Assembly (NCBI RefSeq): GCF_003449015.1
Contig: NZ_QRGD01000001.1
Location: forward strand, 186,001 to 250,000
Direction of reading: 5' to 3'
Source: Aureibaculum luteum
GTDB taxonomy: Bacteria > Bacteroidota > Bacteroidia > Flavobacteriales > Flavobacteriaceae
Length of the DNA: 64,000 nt
The position numbers and the translations under genes were made by a program. Below the pieces are notes generated by a model. It worked only from the letters and a program-made list of their open reading frames with translations. It was not told the origin of the DNA and searched no databases. This document shows, piece after piece, positions 16,778 to 25,238 of this stretch. The stretch's first letter is position 1. Every line of letters begins with the position of its first letter.

Positions 16778-18436
16778 ATGTTTGAAATAGAATCTTTAAA
16801 AGAGAAAAAATTACCAGAATTACAAGAAATTGCCGAGAAAATTGGCGTACCAAAATACAAGCAACTAAAAAAACTAGATTTAGTTTATCAAATTTTAGAT
16901 GTTCAGGCGACTAAACCAGTGTCTACAGAGCCTAAAAAAGAACGCAAACCGGCAAACAAAGCACCACGCAAGCGAATTGGAAAACCTGTTCCTATCACAC
17001 CTATATCAAATGAAGAAAAGGTAGTTGATAAAGTAGAAACAGTTGAACCAACAGTTGAGCCAACAGTTGAAAAAACTGAAAAGCCAAACAAACCAACACC
17101 TAAACCTGCTCCACGTAAGAAAGTTGAGAAAGAAGGTGTCGTTGCAGAAAACATACCTGTTACAGAAAATAAATCTAAGGAGAATACTCCAAAAAGTCCT
17201 AGACCACCCCGTAAGGAGCATAACCAAAACGGCCCTAATCCAAGAAATACAAACAAACAAAACAAGCCTCAACCAGGTGCAAATAGAAGACAGGGAAAAT
17301 ATAGAGATCCTGACTTTGAATTTGACGGCATCATTGAAAGTGAAGGTGTCTTAGAAATAATGCAAGATGGTTACGGATTTTTACGTTCATCTGATTATAA
17401 CTACCTATCATCTCCTGATGATATATATGTATCTCAATCTCAAATAAAATTATTTGGATTAAAAACTGGAGATACCGTTAGAGGAATTGTTCGCCCTCCA
17501 AAAGAAGGTGAAAAGTATTTTCCATTAATAAGAGTATCATTAATTAATGGTTTAGACCCAAGTATTGTTAGAGACAGAGTAGCTTTTGAGCACTTAACAC
17601 CATTATTTCCTAACGAAAAATTTAACCTTGCTGAAAAGGGAAGTTCAACATCAACGAGAATAATTGATTTATTTTCCCCAATAGGTAAAGGACAAAGAGG
17701 TATGATTGTATCTCAACCAAAAACGGGTAAAACAATGTTATTAAAGGATATAGCCAATGCAATTGCTGCTAACCATCCTGAAGTATATCAAATTGTTTTA
17801 TTGATTGATGAAAGACCTGAAGAGGTTACAGATATGCAACGTAACGTAAAAGGAGAAGTTGTTGCTTCTACTTTTGACGAACCTGCTGAAAAACATGTAA
17901 AGGTTGCTAATATTGTATTAGATAAAGCAAAAAGATTAGTAGAATGTGGACATGACGTAGTTGTGTTATTAGATTCAATTACACGTTTAGCCAGAGCCTA
18001 CAATACAGTTGCTCCTGCTTCTGGTAAAATATTATCCGGTGGTATTGATGCAAATGCATTACACAAACCAAAACGCTTTTTTGGTGCAGCACGTAAAATT
18101 GAAAATGGAGGTTCTTTAACCATCATCGCAACTGCATTAACTGATACCGGTTCTAAAATGGATGAAGTTATCTTTGAAGAATTTAAAGGTACTGGTAATA
18201 TGGAGCTACAATTAGATAGAAATATTGCTAATCGTAGAATTTACCCTGCTGTTGATTTAGTTAAATCTAGTACACGTAGAGATGACTTGTTACTTGATGC
18301 CAAAACAGTACAACGTATGTGGGTAATGCGTAAATATTTAGCAGATATGAACCCTATCGAAGCGATGGAGTTTATTAGTGAAAAAATTAAGTATACTAAA
18401 GATAATGAAGAATTTTTAATATCCATGAATGGATAA
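16778..18436 (+). CDS. rho: Transcription termination factor Rho with long disordered insertion
   Basis: The 552-residue ATP-dependent RNA helicase ends transcription at Rho-dependent sites. Residues 5-45 form the Rho N-terminal helical domain. Residues ~50-177 are a low-complexity, Pro/Lys/Asn-rich insertion typical of Bacteroidota Rho and absent from E. coli Rho. Residues ~180-260 are the RNA-binding cold-shock-like domain ([14 protein letters not shown]). The ATPase follows with Walker A SQPKTGKT at 312-319 and Walker B VVVLLDS near 395-400. All core motifs are intact. Rho genes are often self-limiting, and a long leader fits that. Confidence 0.97.
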   Translation: MFEIESLKEKKLPELQEIAEKIGVPKYKQLKKLDLVYQILDVQATKPVSTEPKKERKPANKAPRKRIGKPVPITPISNEEKVVDKVETVEPTVEPTVEKTEKPNKPTPKPAPRKKVEKEGVVAENIPVTENKSKENTPKSPRPPRKEHNQNGPNPRNTNKQNKPQPGANRRQGKYRDPDFEFDGIIESEGVLEIMQDGYGFLRSSDYNYLSSPDDIYVSQSQIKLFGLKTGDTVRGIVRPPKEGEKYFPLIRVSLINGLDPSIVRDRVAFEHLTPLFPNEKFNLAEKGSSTSTRIIDLFSPIGKGQRGMIVSQPKTGKTMLLKDIANAIAANHPEVYQIVLLIDERPEEVTDMQRNVKGEVVASTFDEPAEKHVKVANIVLDKAKRLVECGHDVVVLLDSITRLARAYNTVAPASGKILSGGIDANALHKPKRFFGAARKIENGGSLTIIATALTDTGSKMDEVIFEEFKGTGNMELQLDRNIANRRIYPAVDLVKSSTRRDDLLLDAKTVQRMWVMRKYLADMNPIEAMEFISEKIKYTKDNEEFLISMNG

Positions 18437-18508
18437 AATTGCACTTTTTTTAGCCTAAAACTAGAAGGAGAGTAGTTTAAATTTAAAATTTTTTAACTCA
18501 AGTAATTG

Positions 18509-18542
18509 AGAGTCAAGCATTTTTTGTTTGACTCTTTTTTTT
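18509..18542 (+). terminator. Intrinsic terminator of rho
   Basis: AGAGTCAA (18509-18516) pairs with TTGACTCT (18528-18535), followed by an eight-T run. It lies about 75 bases past the rho stop codon. Confidence 0.85.
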
Positions 18543-18577
18543 ATATCAAATAGTTTTTTTAGTGATATAAATATATG

Positions 18578-18585
18578 TATCTTTG
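18578..18585 (+). promoter_or_regulatory. -7 promoter element for the initiator tRNA
   Basis: TATCTTTG matches TAnnTTTG exactly and would start transcription near 18590, about 110 bases upstream of the tRNA. No clear -33 TTG is visible at normal spacing. Confidence 0.6.
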
Positions 18586-18592
18586 CCGTCCA

Positions 18593-18660
18593 TATCACGG
18601 GATAGTTTATTACCCTTTGATAACGCTCAAGACAGGTACCTACCCAAATGAGCTGAACTA
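18593..18660 (+). pseudogene. Degenerate copy of initiator tRNA 5' half (tentative)
   Basis: TATCACGGGATAG at 18593-18605 differs at one base from TATCGCGGGATAG, which forms the 5' end and immediate upstream bases of the intact tRNA (18700-18712). A later GCTCAAGAC resembles the GCTCATAAC of the anticodon arm. No cloverleaf can be folded, so it would be a decayed duplicate sitting in the tRNA leader. Chance similarity is not excluded. Confidence 0.3.
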
Positions 18661-18701
18661 TAAAAAATAGTGCTTACTTATTTTAGCACATAAACATATA
18701 T

Positions 18702-18774
<73 letters not shown>

Positions 18775-18780
18775 CTAGAA

Positions 18781-18813
18781 AAAAGCTTCCATTAAATTGG
18801 AAGCTTTTTTTGT
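18781..18813 (+). terminator. Intrinsic terminator of tRNA-fMet
   Basis: AAAAAGCTTCC (18781-18791) pairs with GGAAGCTTTTT (18800-18810) and runs into a T tract. It starts 7 bases after the tRNA. A nearly identical hairpin ends the amylase operon at 25190. Confidence 0.9.
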
Positions 18814-19105
18814 TTTAGATAGTTACAGAATTATTCTAAAAATTCCTTATTTATCTTTCTAAAAACACCAAGATATCGGCACCTTACATCAGTAGTATTA
18901 ATTCTAAGCAATTTATAACATTTTAGTAGATATTATTTATGTGTTTTGCGTAGGTAACCTTTGATTCGATTATCGTGTTATCTAAATAACTCCTAACACA
19001 ATTAATCTTTTATCAACCACAACTTCCGGAGCTAAAACTGAAATAAAGTAAAGGAAATTCCCAAGACATATTGCTAAGAACCTTTCTTAAAAACTTTCTT
19101 TTAAC
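18814..19105. other. AT-rich non-coding gap
   Basis: No open frame, hairpin or RNA motif could be supported between the tRNA terminator and the stress-island operator at 19106. Confidence 0.55.
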
Positions 19106-19148
19106 TGATGCAAGTCATTTCAATTGATATCTAACTAAAGTATTTTTG
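19106..19148 (+). promoter_or_regulatory. CRP/FNR-type operator plus -7 element, LigD-pol/esterase operon
   Basis: TGATGCAAGTCA (19106-19117) is a 12-bp site of the form TGAY-N4-GTCA. After exactly 23 bases comes TATTTTTG (19141-19148), a perfect TAnnTTTG. The site centre would be near -41, the usual position of a class II CRP/FNR-family activator replacing the -33 contact. The predicted leader to the LigD-pol ATG is about 185 bases. Confidence 0.65.
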
Positions 19149-19337
19149 ATATAATGATTAATCTCTATTTAAGAATTAAAGAACTTGGACTGAACAATCA
19201 ATGATTATGTTCTGATTCCCTTTTTTGTAGCAAGTGTTTTTAAAGTAGGATAAGACCACATAATACTTACATTTTATTTAGAGACTTCTCACTATCGTAT
19301 GTAGTTAGCATTGTTTTTTCATCTTTAAAAATTAATT

Positions 19338-20243
19338 ATGAAAACAGACACACACAATATTAAAATATCTCATAGAGACAAGATACTATTTCCAACGTCT
19401 GCAATTACAAAAAATGATATTGTTATATATTATAAAAACATTGCAAACTACATGTTACCTTATTTATATAACAGGCCATTAACGATGCAACGTTTTCCAG
19501 AAGGGATTACCCAAACAGGTTTTTTTCAAAAAAATAAACCAACCTGTTTTCCGGATTGGATCACAACAAAAAAAATAAAAAAAGTTGATGGCTGGGTTAA
19601 TCACATTATTTGTAATACAGAAAAAACACTCCTATATCTTGTAAATCAAGAGGTAATTACTTTTCATATTGCGTTAAGTCAAATTGGTAAAATAGACTAT
19701 CCAAATAAGTTGGTTTTTGATTTAGACCCGCCTATTGGTAATTTTGATCTAGCTATCAAAGCAGCTAAAGCATTACGTTATCTTTTAAAAGAACAGCTAG
19801 AATTGAGAACTTATATTATGACTACTGGCTCTCGTGGACTACACGTAATAATCCCTTTAAAAAGTGATGAAAATTTTGATGAAGTTCATGAATTTTCAAA
19901 AATGGTAGCTACATATATCTCAAATAAAAATTCAAAAGAATTTACAACAGCCATCAGAAAAGACAAACGAAAAGGAAGACTTTACATTGATTATCTTAGA
20001 AATTCTTATGCTCAAACAAGTGTAGCCCCTTTTTCTGTTAGAGCCATTGAACATGCCCCCATTGCAACACCGATAAACTGGGATGACTTGAATGACAACT
20101 CACTCCATGCCCAATCTTATACTATTAGTAATATTTTTAAAAAATTAGAAAAAGATGGTAATCCTTGGGCTGATTTCAACATTAATTGTAAAAGTATTGG
20201 AAAATCAAAAATTCAAATGGAAAAATTAATAGAAAACATTTAA
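19338..20243 (+). CDS. Stand-alone LigD-type DNA polymerase/primase (PolDom)
   Basis: The 301-residue protein corresponds to the polymerase domain of bacterial non-homologous end-joining LigD. The metal-binding pair Asp128/Asp130 lies in VFDLDPP and the third carboxylate Asp218 in LYIDYLRN. The nucleotide-binding motif TTGSRGLHV has His169, and the ending is YAQTSVAPFSVRA. All catalytic residues are present, so it should be active in adding ribo- or deoxynucleotides at DNA ends or gaps. It has no ligase or nuclease domain, and neither ku nor ligD ligase is in this window. It is followed after 31 bases by the esterase-like gene, probably one operon. Confidence 0.92.
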   Translation: MKTDTHNIKISHRDKILFPTSAITKNDIVIYYKNIANYMLPYLYNRPLTMQRFPEGITQTGFFQKNKPTCFPDWITTKKIKKVDGWVNHIICNTEKTLLYLVNQEVITFHIALSQIGKIDYPNKLVFDLDPPIGNFDLAIKAAKALRYLLKEQLELRTYIMTTGSRGLHVIIPLKSDENFDEVHEFSKMVATYISNKNSKEFTTAIRKDKRKGRLYIDYLRNSYAQTSVAPFSVRAIEHAPIATPINWDDLNDNSLHAQSYTISNIFKKLEKDGNPWADFNINCKSIGKSKIQMEKLIENI

Positions 20244-20274
20244 AGCATTATATGAATCACTAAAATTTAAAAAG

Positions 20275-21585
20275 ATGGATACTACAGGTCATAAAATTTC
20301 GATCTTAAAAGATCTTGGAAAAAAATTAAAAACGGATAAAGATTTAGATTTGCTCATCGATAAATTAGCAGATTCTAGACTTGTATTATTAGGAGAAGCT
20401 TCTCATGGTACTTATGAGTTTTATACTTGGAGAGCGGCAATTAGTAAAAGGTTGATTGAAGAACATGGCTTTGACTTTATTGCCGTCGAAGGCGATTGGC
20501 CTGACTTCTATCAGGTAAATCGTTACATAAAACAATATAACACAGAATATAAAAACGCTAAAGATGTTTTAAAAAATTTCAACCGATGGCCTACATGGAT
20601 GTGGGCAAATTGGGAAACTGAAGCCTTAATTAAATGGTTACATAATTACAATAAAAATATCACCACAAATAACCGTATAGGCATGTATGGTTTAGATGTT
20701 TACAGTCTTTGGGAATCTATGGTAACAATTGTTGATTACCTCAAAGTAAATGATCCTTCTTTATTGCCCACAGCTAACAAAGCTTTTAGCTGTTTTGAAC
20801 CTTTTGGTGATGAAGCTGGTATGGCCTATGCTAGATTTTTACATCGGTTTGCCCCCAAAACTTGTGAAAATGAAGTAGTTGACTTGTTACAGGATATTTT
20901 AAGAAACGCAACGCATTATAATTCAGATTTAGAAGCATCTCTAAATATTGAGCAAAATGCTCATATTGCAAAAAATGCGGAGCAATATTATCGTTCTATT
21001 ATTTCTGCTGACCAAAATTCATGGAATATAAGAGACCATCATATGATGGACACTTTGCGAAGGCTGTTGACTTTTCATGGAACAAACTCTAAAGCTATTA
21101 TATGGGAGCACAATACGCATGTTGGTGATGCCAGAGCAACAGATATGCATCAAGAAGGGTTGGTAAATGTAGGTCAATTAGTTAGGGAAGAATTACCAAA
21201 TCTTAATCCCAAAATTATTGGTTTCGGTTCCTATAAAGGTAGCGTGATGGCCGGTAAAGAATGGGGTGCAATCATGCAAAAAATGACGGTACCATCCGCT
21301 GAAAAAAATTCGTGGGAATACCTGTTACACAAAACAGGAAATGGAGATCAGTTACTATTTATGGATACTTTAAGGGACAATGATAACTTCAAGGCACCTA
21401 TCGCCCACCGTGCTATAGGTGTGGTTTATCATCCTGAATATGAGAGTATCGGAAACTATGTACCATCTATTATGCCTGAAAGATATGATGCTTTTATTCA
21501 TATTGAAAACTCAAAGGCCTTACATTCCATGCATGTGCATACAGATAAAACTCAATTACCTGAAACCTATCCATGGGCATTTTAA
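20275..21585 (+). CDS. Erythromycin esterase-like hydrolase
   Basis: The 436-residue protein of the EreA/ChaN-like esterase family has the key residues in place: Glu41 and His44 in LLGEASHGTYEFY, the acidic patch in FIAVEGDWPDFYQVNRY, and the late EHNTHVGDARATDM, which supplies the two further histidines. The family includes macrolide esterases, but most members in environmental bacteria are not resistance enzymes and have unknown substrates. Grouping with peroxiredoxin, Usp and Hsp20 under the same operator points to a stress role. It probably shares a transcript with the LigD-type polymerase. Confidence 0.87.
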   Translation: MDTTGHKISILKDLGKKLKTDKDLDLLIDKLADSRLVLLGEASHGTYEFYTWRAAISKRLIEEHGFDFIAVEGDWPDFYQVNRYIKQYNTEYKNAKDVLKNFNRWPTWMWANWETEALIKWLHNYNKNITTNNRIGMYGLDVYSLWESMVTIVDYLKVNDPSLLPTANKAFSCFEPFGDEAGMAYARFLHRFAPKTCENEVVDLLQDILRNATHYNSDLEASLNIEQNAHIAKNAEQYYRSIISADQNSWNIRDHHMMDTLRRLLTFHGTNSKAIIWEHNTHVGDARATDMHQEGLVNVGQLVREELPNLNPKIIGFGSYKGSVMAGKEWGAIMQKMTVPSAEKNSWEYLLHKTGNGDQLLFMDTLRDNDNFKAPIAHRAIGVVYHPEYESIGNYVPSIMPERYDAFIHIENSKALHSMHVHTDKTQLPETYPWAF

Positions 21586-21599
21586 AATTTTATTTATAA

Positions 21600-21642
21600 T
21601 GATGTAGGTCATTGTGAAATTACTTAAAATTATCATCCTTTA
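21600..21642 (+). promoter_or_regulatory. CRP/FNR-type operator upstream of OmpA lipoprotein gene
   Basis: TGATGTAGGTCA (21600-21611) matches TGAY-N4-GTCA. At the shared 23-base spacing lies ATCCTTTA (21635-21642), which keeps only the TTT core of the -7 element; TACATTTC at 21641 is an alternative. It is the weakest of the four copies. Confidence 0.5.
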
Positions 21643-21669
21643 CATTTCAATTTATTAAAATATAATATT

Positions 21670-22521
21670 ATGAAAACTTTAAAATTTAGTGCCATACTTC
21701 TTATCGTATTTTTCACTTCTTGTGTAAGTCAAAAAAAATATACAAATCTCCAAAACATTGCTGATAATTGCGAAAGTAATCTTAAAAATGTCTCTAGCGA
21801 ACGTCTTCTATTAGAAAATAATTTAGCCAATGAGAAAAATAAATCTAAAGCACTTGAACAACAAGTAGATTATTTTAAAAGCACCAATACAAACCTCTTG
21901 GATCGTCTTTCAGACCTCTCTGTTGTAAGTAAATCAGGAGCCGAGAGTATTAAAAAATCCTTGGAAGCTTTAAACGAACAAAATACCTATATAAAAAACT
22001 TAACCAGTTCAATGCAAAGAAAAGACTCTCTTAACCTTGCATTGGTAATGAATCTTAAACGTTCCTTAGTTAATTTTAACGATGAGGATATTAATATTGA
22101 AGTAAAAAAAGGAGTCGTTTATGTTTCTTTATCAGACAGAATGCTTTTTAAATCTGGGAGTTATACCATTAATGATTCAGCACAAGAAGTAATAGGTAAA
22201 ATTGCCAAAATTGTGAATGACCATAACGAGTTAGACATTCTAATTGAAGGCCATACTGACACCGTACCAATCCACACAGCATGTATAGAAGATAATTGGG
22301 ATCTAAGTACTAAAAGAGCGACCTCAATTGTTCGGTTAATGCAAACCAAATTTGGTGTACATCCTGAAAGAATGACAGCAGGAGGTCGTTCAGAATATAT
22401 ACCTAAGGCTTCAAATGACACTCCTGAAGGTAGAGCAGCGAATCGTAGAACAGAGATTATTATACTTCCAAAACTTGATCAGTTCTTTGAACTCTTAGAG
22501 CCACCAACAACCACCAAATAA
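21670..22521 (+). CDS. OmpA family peptidoglycan-binding lipoprotein
   Basis: The 283-residue product starts MKTLKFSAILLIVFFTSC (lipidated Cys18). Residues ~25-90 are a helical, probably coiled-coil, stalk. The C-terminal OmpA domain spans about 150-275, with ILIEGHTDTVP and the closing TPEGRAANRRTEIIILP, which hold the Asp and Arg that bind diaminopimelate in peptidoglycan. It would tether the outer membrane to the cell wall. It has a terminator downstream. Confidence 0.92.
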   Translation: MKTLKFSAILLIVFFTSCVSQKKYTNLQNIADNCESNLKNVSSERLLLENNLANEKNKSKALEQQVDYFKSTNTNLLDRLSDLSVVSKSGAESIKKSLEALNEQNTYIKNLTSSMQRKDSLNLALVMNLKRSLVNFNDEDINIEVKKGVVYVSLSDRMLFKSGSYTINDSAQEVIGKIAKIVNDHNELDILIEGHTDTVPIHTACIEDNWDLSTKRATSIVRLMQTKFGVHPERMTAGGRSEYIPKASNDTPEGRAANRRTEIIILPKLDQFFELLEPPTTTK

Positions 22522-22556
22522 ATTGAAATTTGTTAGGTTAAATAAGAAATGATTAT

Positions 22557-22591
22557 AAAAGGAAGCCTTTATTGATCGGCTTCCTTTTTTT
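22557..22591 (+). terminator. Intrinsic terminator of the OmpA lipoprotein gene
   Basis: AAAAGGAAGCC (22557-22567) pairs with GGCTTCCTTTT (22578-22588), followed by further T residues. It lies 35 bases past the stop codon. Confidence 0.85.
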
Positions 22592-22622
22592 CTAAGAGTA
22601 TTTAAGATAAATACTATTCACT

Positions 22623-23468
22623 ATGAAAAAACAAATTTTATGTTATACCGATTTTTCTAAGAATGCATTGAATGCCATTAATTATACTATAAAATTATAT
22701 GAACAAGAATCTTGTGTTTTTTATATTTTAAATGCGTTTCAAGCTGATAAAGAAGCTTCCGATATTGAGGCTCTTGTGCCAGATCCAGAAAACAAAAACT
22801 ACATAACCGCTAAGAAAACATCAGAAGTTGGTTTAAAAAATATTATAGCTACTTTAAATTCTAATGCTAAACATACATACAAAACCTTATCAAATTTTAA
22901 TGCTTTACTCTATGCCGTAAAAGACACCATAAAAAATAAGAGTATTGATTTACTTGTAATTGGAACTAACAAAGCATCAGAAATTGAAAATGAAGATGGC
23001 ATTCCTACGCTAAGTATCATGGAATATATTACAGATTGTTCCGTTATTGCCGTTCCTGGTGACTATAAATTTTCAGGACTTAAAAATATGGTGCTTCCAC
23101 TTGATTATAAAGAAGCAATAAATGAAATCAATTTTACTGAATTGTTATCAATTGTTAACTTATACCATCCTGAAATACATATGGTACACATCAAAAATGA
23201 GTTTAATCTTAATGATCACCAATTAGAAAACAAAACCTTGTTAGAATCGATCTTTAGCGGATTAAAATATAGTTTTGATACACTTAAACTTATGAATATT
23301 AATAAAAGTATTCATTTGCTTATTGATAATAAACAATACGACCTCATCATTTTTCTAGATGAAAAATCGAATTACATTGGCAACGAATTACCTAGGTCTT
23401 TACGGAAACAAATAGATTCACATTTATCAATTCCTGTCTTATTACTTAATATTAAAGTAGCAGCGTAA
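22623..23468 (+). CDS. Tandem universal stress protein (UspA family)
   Basis: The 281-residue protein has two Usp halves. The first begins KKQILCYTDFSKNALNAINYTIKLY and includes the DLLVIGTNKAS segment. The second, from about 155, begins KNMVLPLDYKEAIN and ends with SIPVLLLNI. The second half lacks a clear G-x2-G-x9-G-S/T ATP-binding motif, and the first has only a partial one, so ATP binding is doubtful. It lies between the OmpA and peroxiredoxin genes. No TGAY-N4-GTCA site of its own was found, and a terminator separates it from OmpA. Confidence 0.87.
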   Translation: MKKQILCYTDFSKNALNAINYTIKLYEQESCVFYILNAFQADKEASDIEALVPDPENKNYITAKKTSEVGLKNIIATLNSNAKHTYKTLSNFNALLYAVKDTIKNKSIDLLVIGTNKASEIENEDGIPTLSIMEYITDCSVIAVPGDYKFSGLKNMVLPLDYKEAINEINFTELLSIVNLYHPEIHMVHIKNEFNLNDHQLENKTLLESIFSGLKYSFDTLKLMNINKSIHLLIDNKQYDLIIFLDEKSNYIGNELPRSLRKQIDSHLSIPVLLLNIKVAA

Positions 23469-23697
23469 AACTTTAAAACGACTGCACCAATTTAGCTTAT
23501 TTCAACATTTTTAATTAGTATTTTACCACAGTCTAATTACTAATAACAAACATTTTCGGCAACAATAGAAAGTCTAAATTTAATAGTTAAACTCTAAAGT
23601 TTTGAGCAAAAAAAAAACAATTTATAGATAATAACATTATCCCAAATAAAATAATACGCTTAACATTATGGAGATACGATATGCATTACTGTAAAAC
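23469..23697. other. Non-coding region before the peroxiredoxin promoter
   Basis: Together with the promoter region this gap is 306 bases. No gene, hairpin terminator or repeat could be supported before the operator at 23698. Confidence 0.55.
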
Positions 23698-23740
23698 TGA
23701 CCTCGGTCATTTCAGTTACTAAACATGATCCATAATTTTG
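23698..23740 (+). promoter_or_regulatory. CRP/FNR-type operator plus -7 element, peroxiredoxin gene
   Basis: TGACCTCGGTCA (23698-23709) is the most symmetric copy, with TGACC/GGTCA around a 2-base centre. After exactly 23 bases comes TAATTTTG (23733-23740), a perfect -7 match. The leader to the ATG is about 30 bases. Confidence 0.7.
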
Positions 23741-23774
23741 TTATTCAATAATAAATCATTTAATAACATTAAAA

Positions 23775-24494
23775 ATGGAAACATTAGCAACAGAAACAGA
23801 AGTAACTTCAATGCCAAGAATAGGTGATGAAGCTCCAAAATTTAAAGCAGTAACTACACAAGGAGATATTAACTTTCCTGATGATTATAAAGGGGAATGG
23901 GTAATATTATTTAGTCACCCTGCAGATTTTACACCCGTTTGCACTAGTGAATTTATAACATTCGCAAATCTTGAAGGTAAGTTTAATAAAGCAAATTGTA
24001 AACTTGTTGGATTATCTATTGATGGTTTATACAGTCACATTGCTTGGTTACGAACCATTAAAGATAAAATTGAGTTTAATGGTATGAAAAACGTTGAAGT
24101 CAAATTTCCTTTAATTGAAGATATCTCAATGGAAATTGCCAAAAAATATGGAATGCTACAACCAGGAGAGAGTAAAACACAAGCAGTAAGAGCAGTTTTC
24201 TTTATAGATCCAGAAAGTACTGTTAGAGCCATTATTTATTACCCTTTGAGTTTAGGTAGAAATTTTGACGAGATTTATAGAGCTTTAATTGCGATGCAAA
24301 CTGCCGATGCATTTAACGTTGCTACTCCTGCAGATTGGAATCCTGGTGATGATGTAATTGTATCACCCGCAGGTTCTTGTGGTGTAGCCGAAGAAAGAAT
24401 GACTAATACCGACGAATTAGATTGTAAAGATTGGTTTTTCTGTACTAAGAAATTAGACAAAGATGAAGTATTAAAGAAACTTCTTAAAAGTTAA
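23775..24494 (+). CDS. Peroxiredoxin, Prx6/archaeal thioredoxin-peroxidase type
   Basis: The 239-residue protein has the Prx6 architecture. The peroxidatic Cys56 lies in HPADFTPVCTSEF, the Arg in the VRAVFFIDP region is conserved, and a C-terminal dimerisation domain is present. Cys217 and Cys223 (DCKDWFFC) repeat the spacing of the two C-terminal cysteines of the archaeal two-Cys form, and Cys202 is an extra one. It should reduce hydrogen peroxide and organic peroxides in the cytosol. It has a strong candidate activator site and -7 element upstream and a shared terminator with convergent Hsp20. Confidence 0.95.
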   Translation: METLATETEVTSMPRIGDEAPKFKAVTTQGDINFPDDYKGEWVILFSHPADFTPVCTSEFITFANLEGKFNKANCKLVGLSIDGLYSHIAWLRTIKDKIEFNGMKNVEVKFPLIEDISMEIAKKYGMLQPGESKTQAVRAVFFIDPESTVRAIIYYPLSLGRNFDEIYRALIAMQTADAFNVATPADWNPGDDVIVSPAGSCGVAEERMTNTDELDCKDWFFCTKKLDKDEVLKKLLKS

Positions 24495-24542
24495 GTCATT
24501 CATTTTTTATGTTTAATCTATATAAATATTGAATTCAATTGC

Positions 24543-24581
24543 ATTTAAAAAAATGAGGAGAATATAATTTTCTCCTCATTT
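24543..24581. terminator. Bidirectional terminator between peroxiredoxin and Hsp20
   Basis: A perfect 12-bp inverted repeat (AAATGAGGAGAA at 24551-24562, TTCTCCTCATTT at 24570-24581) is preceded by an A run that serves the minus strand. It sits between two convergent genes of the same putative regulon. Confidence 0.88.
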
Positions 24582-24592
24582 CAAAATGATTT

Positions 24593-25036
24593 TTAAGAAA
24601 CCTCAATTACTTTTGGTGCATGTTTTTTTAATGCTTCTTTTTTGGAAAGATTGAATTTTAAGATTCCATCTTTATAAGAAGCTTTTACTTTTTCATCCTC
24701 AATACTATCTGGCAGTAATAAAGATCTTTCAAAAGAATCATAACTAAATTCCTTACAGGTATAGTCATCTTCCTTCTCTTCTGTAGTGTTTGATTTTTTA
24801 GCCGAAATATTAAGATATCCATTATCTATATTTACGTCAAAATCTTTTTTTGAATAACCAGGAGCTGCTAACTCTACTTGAAAATCATCATCTGTTTCCT
24901 TAATGTTTAAAGCGGGTTCATCCATTTTTTTATTAAGAAAATTGTCTTTAAAAAAATCATCATTATTATTAAAAAAATCTGATGCCATAAGACTTCTTAA
25001 TGGGCTTGTTCTGTGTTTAAATTTTACGAGTGACAT
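24593..25036 (-). CDS. Hsp20/alpha-crystallin small heat shock protein
   Basis: The start at 25036 (MSLVKFKHR) gives 147 residues, the usual size. An ATG at 25060 would add eight odd residues and leave almost no leader after the predicted start site, so it was not chosen. The alpha-crystallin domain spans about 40-138: PALNIKETDDDFQVELAAPG, the FERSLLLPDSI segment and the ASYKDGILKFNLSK strand. It acts as an ATP-independent holdase chaperone. Preceded by an operator matching those of the peroxiredoxin and LigD-type genes. Confidence 0.93.
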   Translation of the reverse strand: MSLVKFKHRTSPLRSLMASDFFNNNDDFFKDNFLNKKMDEPALNIKETDDDFQVELAAPGYSKKDFDVNIDNGYLNISAKKSNTTEEKEDDYTCKEFSYDSFERSLLLPDSIEDEKVKASYKDGILKFNLSKKEALKKHAPKVIEVS

Positions 25037-25071
25037 AACTTTACATATTAAATTAAACAATTAATTTGATG

Positions 25072-25114
25072 TAAATTTATTACCATAAAACGCTATCAGA
25101 AATGACCTGAGTCA
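25072..25114 (-). promoter_or_regulatory. CRP/FNR-type operator plus -7 element, hsp20 gene
   Basis: On the minus strand TGACTCAGGTCA (25114-25103) is followed after exactly 23 bases by TAAATTTA (25079-25072), one base off TAnnTTTG. The bases just after the site (TTTC) match the copies at 19106 and 23698. Confidence 0.65.
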
Positions 25115-25189
25115 GGAAAGTCTTTTTTTTTATTACTATTAATCATTAAAAAAAGAACAGATTTAATAGCTTTACTTGTAACTATAAAA

Positions 25190-25223
25190 CAAAAAAAAGC
25201 TCCCAATAAATTGGAAGCTTTTT
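25190..25223 (-). terminator. Intrinsic terminator of the starch operon
   Basis: AAAAAGCT-CCAA (25194-25206) pairs with TTGG-AGCTTTTT (25211-25223). The single C/A mismatch on the plus strand is a G-U pair on the minus strand, and the A run is a T run there, so it ends the leftward GH13 gene. Confidence 0.82.
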
Positions 25224-25238
25224 TCTATTTTTAAAACT

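Noticed and set aside
18593-18660. A second functional tRNA gene
   Set aside because: No cloverleaf can be drawn; the anticodon and T-arms are missing, so only a degenerate copy is possible.
19154-19204. 16-codon ORF (MINLYLRIKELGLNNQ) right at the predicted LigD-pol start site, resembling the N-terminus of an XRE regulator
   Set aside because: It is too short, has no downstream continuation in any frame and no support beyond composition; it may be chance.
20275-21585. Macrolide resistance gene
   Set aside because: The family is broad, no resistance context or mobile element is present, and the promoter context points to stress response.
19106-25114. Genomic island acquired by transfer next to a tRNA
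   Set aside because: No integrase, direct repeat of the tRNA end or change in composition was seen; the tRNA 3' end is not repeated downstream by eye.
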